Assembly (NCBI GenBank): GCA_029817715.1
Contig: JARUPY010000088.1
Coordinates: forward strand, 2,728,001-2,792,000
Origin: Melastoma dodecandrum
Taxonomy: Eukaryota; Streptophyta; Magnoliopsida; Myrtales; Melastomataceae
Direction: 5' to 3'
Length of the DNA: 64,000 bases
Within the stretch, counting starts at the first letter, position 1, and each line of letters opens with the position of its first letter. The position numbers were made by a program, and so were the translations under genes. This document shows, piece by piece, positions 33,010-46,329 of the stretch. The notes beneath the pieces were generated by a model. That model ran no database searches. It was not told the origin of the DNA and was given only the letters and a program-made list of their open reading frames with translations.

Positions 33010-34896
33010 CTAGTCTTCGATGCCACATTTGCTGATAATCATGATGATGTCATACCTCGGCGAAGGCAGACTGTTCGGGTAGTTGGAGAAGCCCGTGAAC
33101 ACGTTTGAATACGACTTTGTCAGATAAGTAAAGTTGCATATTGCAGGAAGGGCAGGGACCCTTTCTCCCTTCTTCAAAAGGTCTTCCAAGTCGAGCTTTT
33201 GCAGAGTCAACACTGCCCTCGACTCCTTCCAGACGAATGCCAGCATACCGTTGCCAAATACAAACAGCAGGCCAGGCTTTGAACCTGGGTACCTAAAACC
33301 ATACCCGTGAGCAATCCCTTCCCCCTCGAAAGTGCGTTCTACGATCACGGGAATGGAGTTGGCATCGCCACTGTAGGGAAATGGCTCCATGGACTGCTGA
33401 TCTGTATTCACGATGAACATTGCGGAGCCGTTTGGGTGGAGCACGTAGTTTGTTCCCTCCAATATCTTCGTTGCGATGAGGCTGTGCTGATCCTGTGACT
33501 CTTCATAGGATAGCATCAGGAGGAAGAGAGCTTTGCCTGGTTTATCTTCGGTTGGTTTCCCAGGAGGCCAACCAAAGGTTCCACCCCAGAGACCGGCAAA
33601 GTTTTGGTTGGCCTTTGGTCGCCTTAAGGGTAACTTGTAAAGAGCGAATCGGCTGTCATGCATGGTTGGCCATGATCGGTACGACTGTAACTTCACTGTC
33701 GAAGCATGTATGGTCAATCCTATCGTATCGCCAAAGCTCAAGAACTCGTGTAGCTGAGCATGTTTATCCTTGCTTGAGGAACCGTTACTCCTCAAAGATA
33801 CATGAATGTCGGAGTGAGATTTCCCGAGAATCCGCTTGATTCCTTTCCTGAAGAACATGCTGAGCGATCTCTCCTTCACACCGTCATCTTCGCGGGCAGA
33901 ATTCTGCGCATTGCTGGATCGAGTAAGATTTTCACCGACTAACTCCGAAAAAGAAGGATTGGCAGGGGATTTGTCAGAACCAAATGCTGGGCTGCCTGCA
34001 TAGATTGTTCCGAGAATTATGGATCTCCTCTCTAATAACTGGGACACACCCATCTGAAAACTCCCGTCGTCCCTTAGCCCAGGAAAGAGTGGCCCCCAGG
34101 CTGAGAAAGGTACCTTCCAACGCACCTGTTGAGTAACTGTCTCGAGCAACTTCCTCCCATCGCTGAAGCCCAACCTACCGAACGACACCCTGGCATTGTC
34201 CTCGCGAATTACTGTCTGGGAAACAGACAATCCGCTACTGGAACGGTCGAACCTTCTCCGCACTTCCCAATCCGGGGGCTGAACAAAGCTCGTACTATGA
34301 AGCAATTTACCGCCATCCTTCTGCAGCCGAGGCTCGACCTCGAGCAACAATACATTACAGTTCCTATCAACCGGCTTAACCCTGCCAGGGTAAACATAAT
34401 CCACTCCTTTCTCTGTCCCGTGCAGCAAAAAAACAGCCGAACCGTCAGTGCCGCCGATGATCTCGAACACTGGCGCCCACATTATCGGGCCATCCTCGAT
34501 TCCCAGGGGTCCCAACTCTTGGGGAATGATCCGACAACCAACAACGGATACGAATCCAGGCATCACGTAAACAACGTTCCCGAGCTCAGGGTTCTGGTGG
34601 ACCCACACCCCGATCATCGGCCGGACACAGATGATGAATCGACACAAGGCCTTGTATGAAGAAACCCCCTTCCTCCACTCGACCAGATCCTTGGGTGGGA
34701 TAAACCCTACAGCATCACACTGTGCGAGCCAGACTTTCTCAGACGTAGCAATCGCGTTCAAGCTACGACAGCAGGCTCCGAGGTTACACATATCCCTCGG
34801 CGAGAGACGCCGAGAAATGATGGCGAACACATCGTCGGGCAAGGACTCGATCAGGCTCACATCAACAGCAAATTTCTCATTCTCAGACAACCCCAT
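33010..34896 (-). CDS. F-box protein, single exon (At5g39450-like)
   Basis: A continuous 628-codon frame. The F-box lies at about 12-58 (SLIESLPDDVFAIISRRLSP, then RDMCNLGACCRSLN). F-boxes bind SKP1/ASK, making the protein a candidate substrate receptor of an SCF ubiquitin ligase. The remaining 570 residues lack kelch or leucine-rich repeats. They contain conserved-looking blocks such as GLWGGTFGWPPGKP, KALFLLMLSYEE and LFVFGNGMLAFVWKES, typical of the plant F-box group represented by At5g39450. A basic Ser-rich segment at about 340-385 is probably disordered. The substrate is unknown. The start is the first ATG of the frame and directly precedes the F-box. The 5' neighbour TOP3A is divergent, about 1.36 kb away. 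Confidence 0.88.
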   Translation of the reverse strand: MGLSENEKFAVDVSLIESLPDDVFAIISRRLSPRDMCNLGACCRSLNAIATSEKVWLAQCDAVGFIPPKDLVEWRKGVSSYKALCRFIICVRPMIGVWVHQNPELGNVVYVMPGFVSVVGCRIIPQELGPLGIEDGPIMWAPVFEIIGGTDGSAVFLLHGTEKGVDYVYPGRVKPVDRNCNVLLLEVEPRLQKDGGKLLHSTSFVQPPDWEVRRRFDRSSSGLSVSQTVIREDNARVSFGRLGFSDGRKLLETVTQQVRWKVPFSAWGPLFPGLRDDGSFQMGVSQLLERRSIILGTIYAGSPAFGSDKSPANPSFSELVGENLTRSSNAQNSAREDDGVKERSLSMFFRKGIKRILGKSHSDIHVSLRSNGSSSKDKHAQLHEFLSFGDTIGLTIHASTVKLQSYRSWPTMHDSRFALYKLPLRRPKANQNFAGLWGGTFGWPPGKPTEDKPGKALFLLMLSYEESQDQHSLIATKILEGTNYVLHPNGSAMFIVNTDQQSMEPFPYSGDANSIPVIVERTFEGEGIAHGYGFRYPGSKPGLLFVFGNGMLAFVWKESRAVLTLQKLDLEDLLKKGERVPALPAICNFTYLTKSYSNVFTGFSNYPNSLPSPRYDIIMIISKCGIED

Positions 34897-36068
34897 TGAA
34901 CAAAAACAACCTTAAATCCTATCCTCACTCGAAACCACGAATCGGAAGTCCTCCTTTGTGCCCCAATTCATCAAGCAAGAACAACAGATGAAAACCCAGT
35001 TCCTTCGGGAAGCGACATCGACCCGCCAATTCCCTCTGACGCCAACCAAAACAAACTTTCCCCCAAGAAGAAAACCCAGCAAGGAAAAGGACAAGCGGAA
35101 GAAGGGAAAACGAACTGGGTCAAAAAAGAAAGAGGGGAACAAGGAAAGATGCTAAGGAGGTGAAAAGGCGTGCCGCGCTGTGTAACTACTGTTCCTTTAG
35201 CTGGGAGGTTTCGAGGAAATTGACTGGGATCGAGGACTGAGATGGGCTTTGATGGAATCAGAGGAGGAAGGAGGAATTGATGGAATCCATCCCGATCGAC
35301 AGGAACAATAAGATGCTTTTTTCCTTGTTCTTGCAACAGGGAACTGACTGATTTGATTGTCTCTGTCTGAATCAGACTGTCCGTAAATTTTTGCAACTGT
35401 AATAAATAATAACTTCCCGGGGGCACGAGTGATTTCCCTGGTGGAGAGTCCTGTTTTTTAAAAAATTAGATTGTAAAATATTTTATAATTTTATATATTT
35501 TTTATTAATATTAATAATTCGACATTTTATACATAGAATTCTTATGAACAAAATCGAATATGTAAAGTTCGTCTCATTTTTTTATATTTTCTTTATTATT
35601 TTTGGAAATCATACCTAAAACGTTCTATTTTTTCGATTTTTTTGAAAGTTAAAATCGAGACATTTTATATAAATTTTTTTTTTTCTAGCTTATCACTGTG
35701 TTTCGGTGCATACCTCTTCTTTGTTCTCTTTGTTGGATTCCTTTTTCCCGGTTTGCCGTCCACCCTCCAATTTTGCCCACACAACAAAAACAATTTTGTC
35801 ATTGTCCCTCCTCTCCACTAATCTTCATTGGAGTCTTTGACCACGAATTTTCTTATTCCTACACACAATCATCATATGTCCAACCAAACTGGGACCCATT
35901 TTTATCATTCATGGGACACGACAACATACGTGTTCAATTTTTATGATTTCAAGACTCCTAGACACATTATGTCTTTGCAGATTTAGTAAATAGCTCGAGT
36001 CATGTAGTAATAGGATTAGTTAAATACCGTGTCTAAACAATTAAATTGATGTATACGTAGTAGATGAA
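34897..36068. other. Divergent promoter region of the F-box and TOP3A genes
   Basis: The first 500 bases (34897-35440) are GC-moderate and probably F-box 5' UTR and promoter. The rest is AT-rich with poly-T runs (for example near 35675). No gene or repeat was identified. Confidence 0.45.
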
Positions 36069-36142
36069 GGGCCCAACTCGGCCCACTTTTAGGCCCATGT
36101 AGCTATTGGCCCATTACGGTTGTGGAGGGCCATTAGGCCCAC
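36069..36142 (+). promoter_or_regulatory. Cluster of five GGCCCA (site II/TGGGCC) motifs upstream of TOP3A
   Basis: Five GGCCCA copies occur within about 75 bases, ending about 115 bases before the TOP3A start codon. TGGGCC/T site II elements bind TCP factors and are typical of promoters of genes expressed in proliferating cells, which suits a replication-repair topoisomerase. No TATA box is evident. Confidence 0.7.
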
Positions 36143-36256
36143 GATCCGGACTCTTTTTTTTTTTTAAATTATTCAAGAGCGCAGGAGGAGGGAAAAGGCG
36201 GGAAAGGAGAAACCGCTTCCTCCGTTTCCCTACAGGCGCGGCGCGACGCGACCAGC

Positions 36257-39200
36257 ATGTCCGGCGGCGGCGGCGCAGCCGGGCGAGGGATAAATGTGCT
36301 CAATGTGGCGGAGAAGCCGTCCGTGGCGAAGTCGGTGGCGACGCTTCTGTCGAGGAACCAAGGGTTGAGGGTGAGGGAGGGTAGGTCTAGGTACAACAAG
36401 GTGTTCGAGTTTGGGTACAGCATCCGGGGCCAGCCCTGCCACATGATAATGACGTCGGTCACCGGCCACGTCACCGAGCTCGATTTCGACGACCGGTTCA
36501 GGAAATGGAATTCCTGCGACCCGGCGGATCTGTTCCACGCCCCGATTCGGAAAGCCGTGCCCCAGGTTATTTGATCCTGGTCTTCCTCTATTCCCTTGTT
36601 TTCCAGTTGGGGTTTGGCCGTTGAAGTATCTGGAATGGGTTCTGGGCTTGGTGTGGTTCTACCTTATGGCTAGGTTGTGAGGTTTTTTATTCTCCCAAGA
36701 TCTCTGATCTTTGCGGATGGGAGTAATAAGTGATGTCATTCTTCTCGGAGATGCTCCCCTCGTGGAGTGTTCTATTCTCTCGTTTAATTGATTCTGTATT
36801 TATTGTAGAAGGTTTGTTGTATAGTAATTTTTGGATGATTTGAAGAGTGGCAAGTAATTCATATGAACGGTTAAGAGAACCCTTGTGTGCATGTATGTAG
36901 TTATGCCAGTCCGTCTGTTAGTAACATCTGAACCAATGGAAAAACTTACTTCCTGTATGAGTTTGTAGGGTAAATATATGGGACTAACACACTGGGGACT
37001 AATGGTGTTGAGATAAACTTGGTTTTGGCTTCAGGACAAGATGGACATTAAAAGGACCTTGGAAGAAGAGGCCAAGAGATCCCAGTGGCTTGTGTTGTGG
37101 CTCGATTGTGATAGGGAGGGGGAGAACATTGCGTTTGAAGTGATCGAAATATGTACAGCTGCCAACCGTCACCTCACCATTAAAAGGGCACGATTTTCTG
37201 CTCTAATCGAAAGGTTATTTCCTCATTAAATTGGTCTGAGTATTTTTCTATTCAAGGAGCACTAAGGCTTCAGTTCTTTTCAGGGAAATTCATGATGCTG
37301 TGCAGAATCTTGTCCAACCTAATAAATGGTTTTCTGATGCAGTGGATGCAAGGCAGGTAAGATGCTTTCTTTTCCCAGCTGGGGGTTTTCTCTTCTGTTT
37401 GTCCCATGGATTTCTTATCCCATTACCTGTGATATCATGGCAAGTGTATTTTTTCTCGGATACAAGTTCAATAGAGGTTTATGCAGGAAATAGATCTCCG
37501 TATTGGTGCTTCTTTTACGAGATTCCAGACGATGCTGTTGACGAATGCTTTTGCAATTGATTCGGCTACTAGTGACCGAAGTCTCGTTCTAAGCTATGGT
37601 CCCTGTCAAGTATGGTGATCTTAACTGTTAGATGATCTTCTTTTGCTGTTTTCCCCCAGATAGTTGATATGTCTTCCTGATATTGCAGTTTCCCACTCTT
37701 GGGTTTATCGTGGAACGTTATTGGGAGATGCAATCACATGAACCTGAAGAATTTTGGACAATCAACTGTTCTTATAGATGCGAGGAGGGAGTTGCAAATT
37801 TTAACTGGACGTACGCTTCATTATACTGTGTAATTCCTGATATACTAGCACAGATCAATAAGTCTTCATAGTGGCTTGTTACTTTGCAGGCGTGGACACT
37901 TGTTTGACTACACCTGTGCAGTGATACTGTACGAGATGTGTGTTGAGGAGTCATCTGCTACAGTATGTTGGTTTAGCTCAAAATCTGAATTCTGTGATTT
38001 TTTTTTTGGTGGTACTTGAATAGGTTAATCTTCATAGGTCACAGGGGTCAGACAACAGGAGAAACATAAGTACCCTCCACATCCTTTGAATACCATTGAA
38101 TTTGAAAAACGTGCTTCTAAGTACTTCCGAATGAGCTCCGAACAAACCATGAAGGCAAGCTTTTGGATTGGTTATTGTTGAATTTTTCTAAGAAAATTAA
38201 TTCATAAAAGACATGCATGTGTCTCCAATTTGTGACTTTCTTTCTCATTCCACTTTATCAAGCACACAATATCTTGTTTAATTAAATTGTGTTCCTTTGC
38301 CTTTTTCCTGACATTCTTTGCGCAACTAATTTAGAATGATAAGCCTGAAAATTTTTCATTTCTGATACGGCAATATTAATAGCAAGAATGGTGTTCCCAC
38401 TATTGTTTCTGCTTTTAAAATTTGGCAATTGCAACATAGGAGCAATCATTCTGATAAGGCTGAAGTCATGGGAGATTCAATGCTTTAGCGTGTTTAAGAA
38501 TCATGCGCTTGTGTGATGTGATAATTCTTCTGGTTTGTGGAAGAGTTCGACTTTTTTATGGAAATTTACTGTCTTTCTTTGGCTGTTCTAGGTGGCAGAA
38601 GAGCTTTATCAAGCTGGTTTTATAAGTTACCCCCGTACAGAAACTGACAACTTCTCTGCTAGAACTAATTTGCTCGTGAGTATCTCCGTGTTCTAATTTT
38701 CTGCTGATTTGTTAATTTTTACAATAGTAACGAGAGATGATGTGCCAATCCATTTTAGACATAAGGTAACTAATTGTTTAAGATGTCCGATTGAACCTTG
38801 ATGCTTGTAGAGTGCTCCCCGCATGTGAGTCACGGGGAGGATGGACGTATAGATGCAATCTCACCTTTGGAAATATTTGCAAATAAGTTGGTTTCTAAAT
38901 CTCAAACTCATGTAGCTCGCTAAAGAAGCAACTGTGCTCATGGAACGTTAATGTAATATTGATATTTGTCCTTTAGTGTTCAACAACTTTTTTTTATAGG
39001 TGCAAAATCAATATCGTTCGAAGTTTTTCCTTTACCAAGAATTTCCATGCTAGGAATCTGATATTTTACTTGAGTCAAAACTATTTTTTTTCCTAGTTAT
39101 GGAGGAATATAGCTTATGTTTTATCTTTGGTCAAAACCTAGGAGTTATAAATCCTTCCATTCGATTGTTAATGAGATTGCTCTTAAATTAATTCCATTTT

Positions 39201-42200
39201 CTTTGGACCATAATGTATGGTTTGCTTCCGCGTTCCATGAATGACCTTATAGTAATGTTCCCTTTTGTAGGCTATTGTGCAGGAACAACAAAGCCATCCC
39301 ACATGGGGGCCATATGCTCAGCGCTTGTTGGACCCTAATTCAGGACTCTGGAGAAATCCCAGTAATGGTGGACGTGACGACAAAGCCCATCCACCCATTC
39401 ATCCGACCAAATATTCTGCTGGAGAGAATAGTTGGAGCCAGGATCATCACGTTAGTGATATCCTTTCTTAGTTTGATGTGGTGCACTCTTCCTGGAATAT
39501 TAGAGATGATATTAAGATCAGATAATTTAATCTTTATCGACTGCCTCGCGTGCTTCCTCCCTTATTCTCTTACCATATGTTTTTCCATCTTCACATCCAC
39601 CTGCTGCAGAGACTGTATGAACTAGTGGTTCGTCATTTCCTGGCTTGTGTCTCACAGCCCGCTGTTGGAGCAGAAACGACAGTTGAGATTGACATTGCTG
39701 GTGAGCAATTTAATGCATCTGGAAGAGTGATTATAGCAGTGAGTCCCATATTCATTTTCATCTTTAATTGTCTTATTGAGAAACAATAGATTTATTTTCT
39801 TCTCGTCCCAAGCCTTTTCTGTCTTTATTCATGTCTAGAGAAGTCATTACAATTTCCCTCACCAGCATTACAAATATTATAGTTTCTTTCCATTGGTGAC
39901 CTGTGTTCTTTCCCTTGATCAGAAAAATTACTTGGATGTCTATCGCTTTGAATCATGGGGAGGATCTGTGATTCCAACCTTTACTTCTGGCCAACAGGTT
40001 AGTCACGATGATCACGTCCTTCTACGCTTGTCAACATCAACTCCCTTTTTTGAAAATTCCTAGTAGTTCATTAGTTAATAAGTAAAGCTAGGAATTTGGC
40101 TGATATCAATATGGATTCGATGAGCTTTCTAAACCTTTCTTTTTTTTTTCAATCATTGACAAGTTCTATAATTTTTACTCGTTGTCCATGTCACAGTTCA
40201 TTCCAACCACATTGACCCTTGATTCGGGAGTTACGAGACCTCCGCCATTATTGAGTGAAGCTGATCTGCTGAATTGCATGGACAAGGTAGATTGATGTTG
40301 TATTCTCATTGAAACTTGTACCTTGATTTGGTAGGTCAGAAATTTTTAGCTTCTGACATGACATATTGGTATAGATACAACCATTTTGAATATTGATGTC
40401 TTTTTGGTACTTTAGGCTGGCATTGGGACAGATGCTACAATGCATGATCATATAAAGAAGCTGCTTGACCGATATTATGCAACCAAGGACCAGAACACCC
40501 GGTTTTCGCCTACTAGTCTTGTAAACACACTTGCCCTTATCATTAATCTTCTTGAAGAAATGCTTTACTTTTTTATGATTGGTTATGTATTCCCTCTTCT
40601 TTCAATTTCATTCATCAATCCTTGTAAAGCTGCTAATTTATTCTGCCATTTCACGTGTTTGAAGTCTCGACGGCACTCGGAGGATGTGTTTGTTTAGGAT
40701 GGAAGAGGAAGGAATTGGATGGAAACAAACGGAAAACACGTGTTACGAAAAATTATCCCCTCACAAAATTTAACTCGTCCTTCCATTTCCATGTTTTTAC
40801 TTTCTTTTTTCTCTCCTGTCCAAACACACCCTGAGTTTTGTTGACTGATAAATAGGAACTTTTATGTGTACTTGCTGCCTATCTTTTGTGTGGCTGGAGT
40901 GACCATGGCTTAGGAATAAAGGATTCACTAAATATATCATTTATAATGTCTGTGTCGTCTGTGAATATGTTCATTATAGTTCACATGCATTCCATCAAAG
41001 TTCATCTTATGTATTACATATCTCACTTGAAATGTTTTGCTTTATGTTGCTCAGGGTGAGGCTCTGGTTATGGGCTATGATGACATGGGGTGAGTCCCTT
41101 ACATATTGTTCTACCCTTTACATATCTTCCTTAATACATCTTTCTGCGGGAATCTCCAATCACTTGCGTCCAGTGTAGTCAGTGATAGCGTGCATCTTGC
41201 TTGAATTGCGGTACATAATGAGTCAAGTTGACATTAACTGCTTAAAATAATCTGCAGTGCCGCCTGCTAGCCCAACACCTTTTGAAAGTTAGCATAATCA
41301 TTTTCATGTGATTATCTGTCAGTAATTCATTTTTATTGAGTATGCTCCTTTTTCATAGTCTTCCGCCCCTTTTGAGTATGCTTTGATATTGAGTGATGTA
41401 TCACTGAACTTGTCTGTGAATTACTTTTATTAGGTATAAGCTCTGGAAGCCTAATCTGAGAGCCATGATGGAAATGGACATGAGAGCAGTTAGTGAGGGT
41501 GCGAAGACTAAAGATGAAGTTTTGGAAACTTGTTTGCAGCAGATGAAAGCTTGTCTTCTGGATGTAAGTCTGATGTTGCATATTTGTTTGGAGTTAGCAT
41601 GTGATTTGTTTGGACTTCAGTTATGTGGCATATAATTAGTTATCTGGTTATTTGAGAGCTGCCTTGCTTGCTGGGGCAATCCTTATGCAAATAGGCTTAA
41701 AAAGGATTGTGCTGAGTAGTTCATCAGGTGCATATTGATATATACTCCAAACAATTCCTTGTCCTGGAAGAATTTTTTGAGCACATGCTATCTTCTCCAA
41801 TATCTGCTTTTTTGGGGTTTTCCAGGAAGTCCACGTGGGAATAGAAACAACTAGCTTCATTGTTATGTTTATTGAGCTTTGTTTGTCTTAGGAGCATTTC
41901 ACACATATTATAAGGCCACAGTGTGTTTAATGGGTCTTTTCCATACAGTGATGGTTCATAAAAACCTCAGTGCATGATATTGTTTGAAACTGTTTTCTAA
42001 TGGTGGGCATGATGCTTCGAGCAATTTGTTTATTTTCTAGGCCAGATTGAATAAACAAAAGCTTATGGAGGCAATGGCATTGTTCTTTGAGAGGTGATTT
42101 CTCATCCTCAATTTTTTCCTCATCGGCTTTTCTGCTAGCACATAGCATGCATATCTACTCATGCTTCTGCAGATCCACTCAACTTGAAAGAGATGACCAG

Positions 42201-44752
42201 CATGTCATACGAGGATACGTTAGGGTTTGCAGCCTTTGTCGGGATTCCAATATGCTGCTTAAGCAAAACCGGGTAAAGTGTTTGGATCTATTAAATAAAT
42301 TTCAAACGAACTATGGTCTGTGGTCACAATCTGTGATTTGTTGTTGCATCACATATTTTTATGTTTGGATTTCAAATTTAGTATGGCTGATGTTTGTCCT
42401 GTCTGTCGTAATTTTGCTTGACGTTCCTGCATTTTCTCCTATGCATTGGTGGGGCTGCGGAAAGTTTGGACTTTCTTCCCCAACAGATATATCTGATTAC
42501 CATTTTTTTTAATTGTCACAGGATGGGAATTACTTTGTTGGCTGCCAGGGTTATCCGCAGGTTTCTTATGTTGTCACTGAAATTCATTGCCAATAATATT
42601 CGCAAATGATGCTTCCAATTTACTATTTCTTCTTTTATGATGGTTCGGGCAATTAAATAGCTTATTTACTGTACATATGATTTTAGTGTAGGAATGTGGT
42701 CTGGCTCCCTGGATCAGTTTCTGAAGCAGTTGTAACTACCGGCATTTGTAGTTCCTGTACCCCAGGTTTGCACTTTTGCTTTACAACTGTTTGATTGGTG
42801 CGGTCATCTGCCCCCATTCTCATGCTTGGAAGATAGCTGGTCAATGTATGAAATACCCTGTCATCTGTGAGCCTTCTACATTAGATTATTAATATTAGGA
42901 TAAATTGGGCTTGTATATTTTTCGAGAAATATTATCTTAGAAAGGCGCATCTGTTATTTTTATTTATTTGCTTTTTAGTTGGATATGCTGAATAATTGGT
43001 TATTTTATTTGCTTTCCTGACTATTACAAACCACAAATCTCAATAATTAGAAGGATGTGCAGGTCCTGTCTACAAGATTCAATTCAAGTTTCGTCGGCTG
43101 GAAATTCCTCCTAACTATGATGTGGCGCATTTAGGTAACTTGTATAAGCAATTGCTGCGAGTTCTACTAAACTCATCCCTTTTCTATAGTTAATTCCTTG
43201 CTTGTTGACTGAGGCAAAGGTCCCTACTGTTACACTTAGGCATTTGCTAAGTCAAATTATCAGACAGCAAACTACTGCCGGTGGAGCCGTTTCTTCTATT
43301 AAGAAGAAAAGATTAGTTTGAAAGGATGCTTCTTGTTTCCAAATCCTGATGTTTTGTCACCGTAAAGATTACTAAGCAATCCAGCTCAATTTTCTCCATC
43401 AGTTGAACGTTATTCTCATGATGATTTTCACAGGTTGCATAGGAGGATGCGATGATATCCTTAGACAATTGACAGAAATATGTGGAACGGGATCTCGAAT
43501 GGCAGGTCTGTGTCTATTATACTGGAAACTAGTTCTACATCTGTTAAAGGATTGCTTGCATATCTTGATGATTAAATGTACGGCTAGAGTTTCACACGTG
43601 TCAACTATTGGGTGTACTTTCTTGAGTGCACATTCAAAGGTCATCCTAAGGAACTATTATAACTTAAGATGTTCCCTGGATCTATAGAAGTATTTCATTG
43701 CATCAGGTTTGTGTTCAATAGGGTGGGCTAACATTTTGCATTATCCAAGGTGAAAATCCTATGCTTTTATGCCATATTGAACTGCTAACTACAGACACTG
43801 CTAACAACTGACTATTTGTTTGTCTAACAGCGAGAGTGCAACCTCCTACACCCCATTCTAGTTCTGTCCCAAGGAGAAACAATGCCCAGGTAGCACCCTG
43901 TATATATTGCCGACAGACTGGTCATTCTTCTAGTAATTGTCCTTCACAAATTGCGAGCCCCAAAAAGTCACGGTCATGCCAAGGAAGCACAGGAAATGGT
44001 ATTGTCCTGCCTGCCTATTACGTTTTTCCCTAGAAAGTTATTCTTTTTCTGAACCAGTAGTCCAGTGGTTGGATTGTTGTTGAATTCACAGTATCATCTT
44101 TCACCTCATACTTGCCAATTGCAATATCCTTCTGTTTTCATATTTCTGCCTTCAAGTAATTGAAATACATGTTTGTGTAATGAACGTATCATAGAAATGT
44201 CTATTTCGTTGAACGGGTGCAGGGGAATCTTCCATCTCCTGTACAACCTGTGGAGCATCATGCATTCTGCGAACTGCTAACACAGCAAACAACAAGGGGA
44301 GGAAATTCTACAGTTGTCAGACTCAAGGGTGCAACTTCTTCGCGTATGTCCCTTTCAAATGCCATCTTTTGCTGATATAATTCATACTTCATAATCATAG
44401 GCAAAAGCATGCTTTAGCTGTTAGGTTAGGGACACAGCAGCATTATAAGGGTAGTGAAAATACACATTTTAGACCATCTTTGGGATCAAGGGTGGCAATC
44501 ATGTCCCTTGTGTAATTCTGCAGGTGGGAGGACAGCCTCGGGACTGGCGCCAGAGGTGGGCGTGCGACACCTTCAAGTGTGAACCCATCCATTTCCTTTT
44601 CTGGCCGAGCCAGTGGAAACAGTGCATGGGGCCGCGGTAGAGGTAGCCAGGGAGTTTTTGTGTCGGCAACTGGTGATCCTGTTACTGGCCGATGCTTCAT
44701 CTGTGGCGATCCATCACATTTCGCTAATGTCTGTCCCAATCGGAACACCTGA
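36257..44752 (+). CDS. TOP3A: DNA topoisomerase 3 alpha
   Basis: Twenty-four exons join to 918 residues: 36257-36565, 37035-37213, 37284-37356, 37487-37609, 37689-37810, 37890-37962, 38038-38154, 38592-38675, 39271-39450, 39610-39738, 39923-39997, 40197-40286, 40416-40520, 41055-41089, 41434-41563, 42041-42093, 42173-42272, 42522-42560, 42687-42765, 43063-43134, 43434-43505, 43831-43998, 44223-44343 and 44524-44752. Toprim has DCDREGEN (Asp127, Asp129). The catalytic tyrosine is Tyr345 in [10 protein letters not shown]. Zinc modules follow: a four-Cys finger (CSLC...C), [14 protein letters not shown], a GRF-type finger (CTTC...FYSC...C) and [14 protein letters not shown]. Type IA enzyme: passes single strands and, with RecQ helicase and RMI1, dissolves recombination intermediates. 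Intron 7 uses a GC donor (38155). Confidence 0.95.
40681..40831. repeat. MITE-like insertion in TOP3A intron 13
   Basis: The left end AGGATGTGTTTG and the right end, read on the minus strand as AGGGTGTGTTTGG, are near-identical inverted termini bounding 151 bases with no ORF. GGGTGTGTTTGG-type termini are common among plant MITEs. No clean target duplication is seen. Confidence 0.5.
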
Positions 44753-45880
44753 TGACATTAACAGAACATGAACATGCATGTGGCAATTTTTCTAGCAGTC
44801 TTCTTTAGGCCATTTACCCAGCGTTTCTAGCCTGCTTGGAGCTAATTATGATGAGAGATTTGGTGATCCAATCTCTTCGACAGTGCAAGGTTGACTGCTG
44901 CATATAGCATTCCAGGCTACAAACGGAGGTTTCGTCATCTGCACCTAAATTGGCAGTTTTTGCCAGATATTTATTAATCAATCTGCAGGTGTTGGGCGGA
45001 GCTTTCATCTCGAAATTACGAGCAACTGCATTGATCCTGACGATGTTGGGCTCGATTCCGTTCTCCCCCATCTCGGGCAGCAATCGCTCCGATATGTCTA
45101 CTTTTCTGATCTTACATCACCCCCACAGGCCAAAACGCTGTAGCATGGCTTTCCAGGGAGGTAAAAACATTTTCTAAACGACGAGGCTACCAGACGACGA
45201 GGATTACCGGGCGATGCAAGAGAGTCAAGCGATAATCAGTTGGGCAAACGAAGAAACTCTACAAGTGGGTGATATGATCGATAACAGCCCTCGTTGAAAG
45301 ATTTGGAAGATCTTAAGATATGAAAGACAATAATTGTCAAAATCATTCGGATGGAATATTTTATTTTTGCATTCACGTAGGACAAGCATAATATAAATAT
45401 GATATTTACTTAGGTATGAAAAACAACCTCTCTACAACGTTCTTGTGATCTCGAAGGCATTGTTAATGACATCCGTGTCGTTCCTCTGTCTTCCCTTTCT
45501 TTCATTCAAATGACTACCACACACATTCAACGAACCATCGATCACCAGTTGCTTGTAGTGTCAAAGATTTCTGACGTACTAGGATCTGGCTTGTCCAGTA
45601 GTCATTTCCAAAGTGAACAAAATCCTAACCCAAACATCGCGATCGAACATCCTGCATTCTTCGTCTTCACCTTGCAAACCTGAGCGGTGATCATCACGCT
45701 TCCAAACCTACATTCTTCCTCCCCATTTCATTGGAAATGGAGAGTATCCATTTTATGACCAAGATTATTGCATGCGAATTTTCTTAATTTATGTAATTTT
45801 AATTATGATAAGGGAAAATTGACATTACTCTATATAGTTCATTAATTTATAGTTTTGAATTTTTAAAATAACACATTTAA
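44753..45880. other. TOP3A 3' flank and AT-rich spacer
   Basis: 3' UTR and downstream DNA. No further gene is supported. Composition shifts to AT-rich after about 45780. Confidence 0.4.
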
Positions 45881-45889
45881 TTAATAACA

Positions 45890-46180
45890 TGATATTAAAT
45901 CATAAACCCTAAACTACAAACTCAAAACATTAAACGCGAAATGTTAAACTCTAAATCTTAAAAGTTAAATATTAAATTCTAAATCATAAACCCTAAATGT
46001 TAAAACCTAAACCACAAATATTAAATCAAATCATAAACCTTATGCCCTAAAAATTAAACCATAAATAAAAATTAAATCTTAAACATATATATTAAACCCT
46101 AAATTAAATTAAACATTAAACAATAAGTCATAAATCTTAAACTTTAAATGTTAAACTATCTAGAAGTCATGCCATTAAAC
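45890..46180. repeat. Degenerate TAAACCCTAAA minisatellite
   Basis: About 290 bases consist of irregular 9-14 base variants of AAACCCTAAA, TTAAACCATAAA and TTAAATCTTAA. It looks like a decayed telomere-like (CCCTAAA) tract or an AT-rich minisatellite. There is no coding content. Confidence 0.6.
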
Positions 46181-46329
46181 AATAAACTATATATTGTAAT
46201 AGTTTATTTATTATTAATATATTAAATAAAATAATTTATTAACTTTTTAATGTATTAATGGTAATAAAGTAATTTTATAATAATAAAAATAATAATATCG
46301 TGGAATTAAAAAATATTAATTCTAATAGT

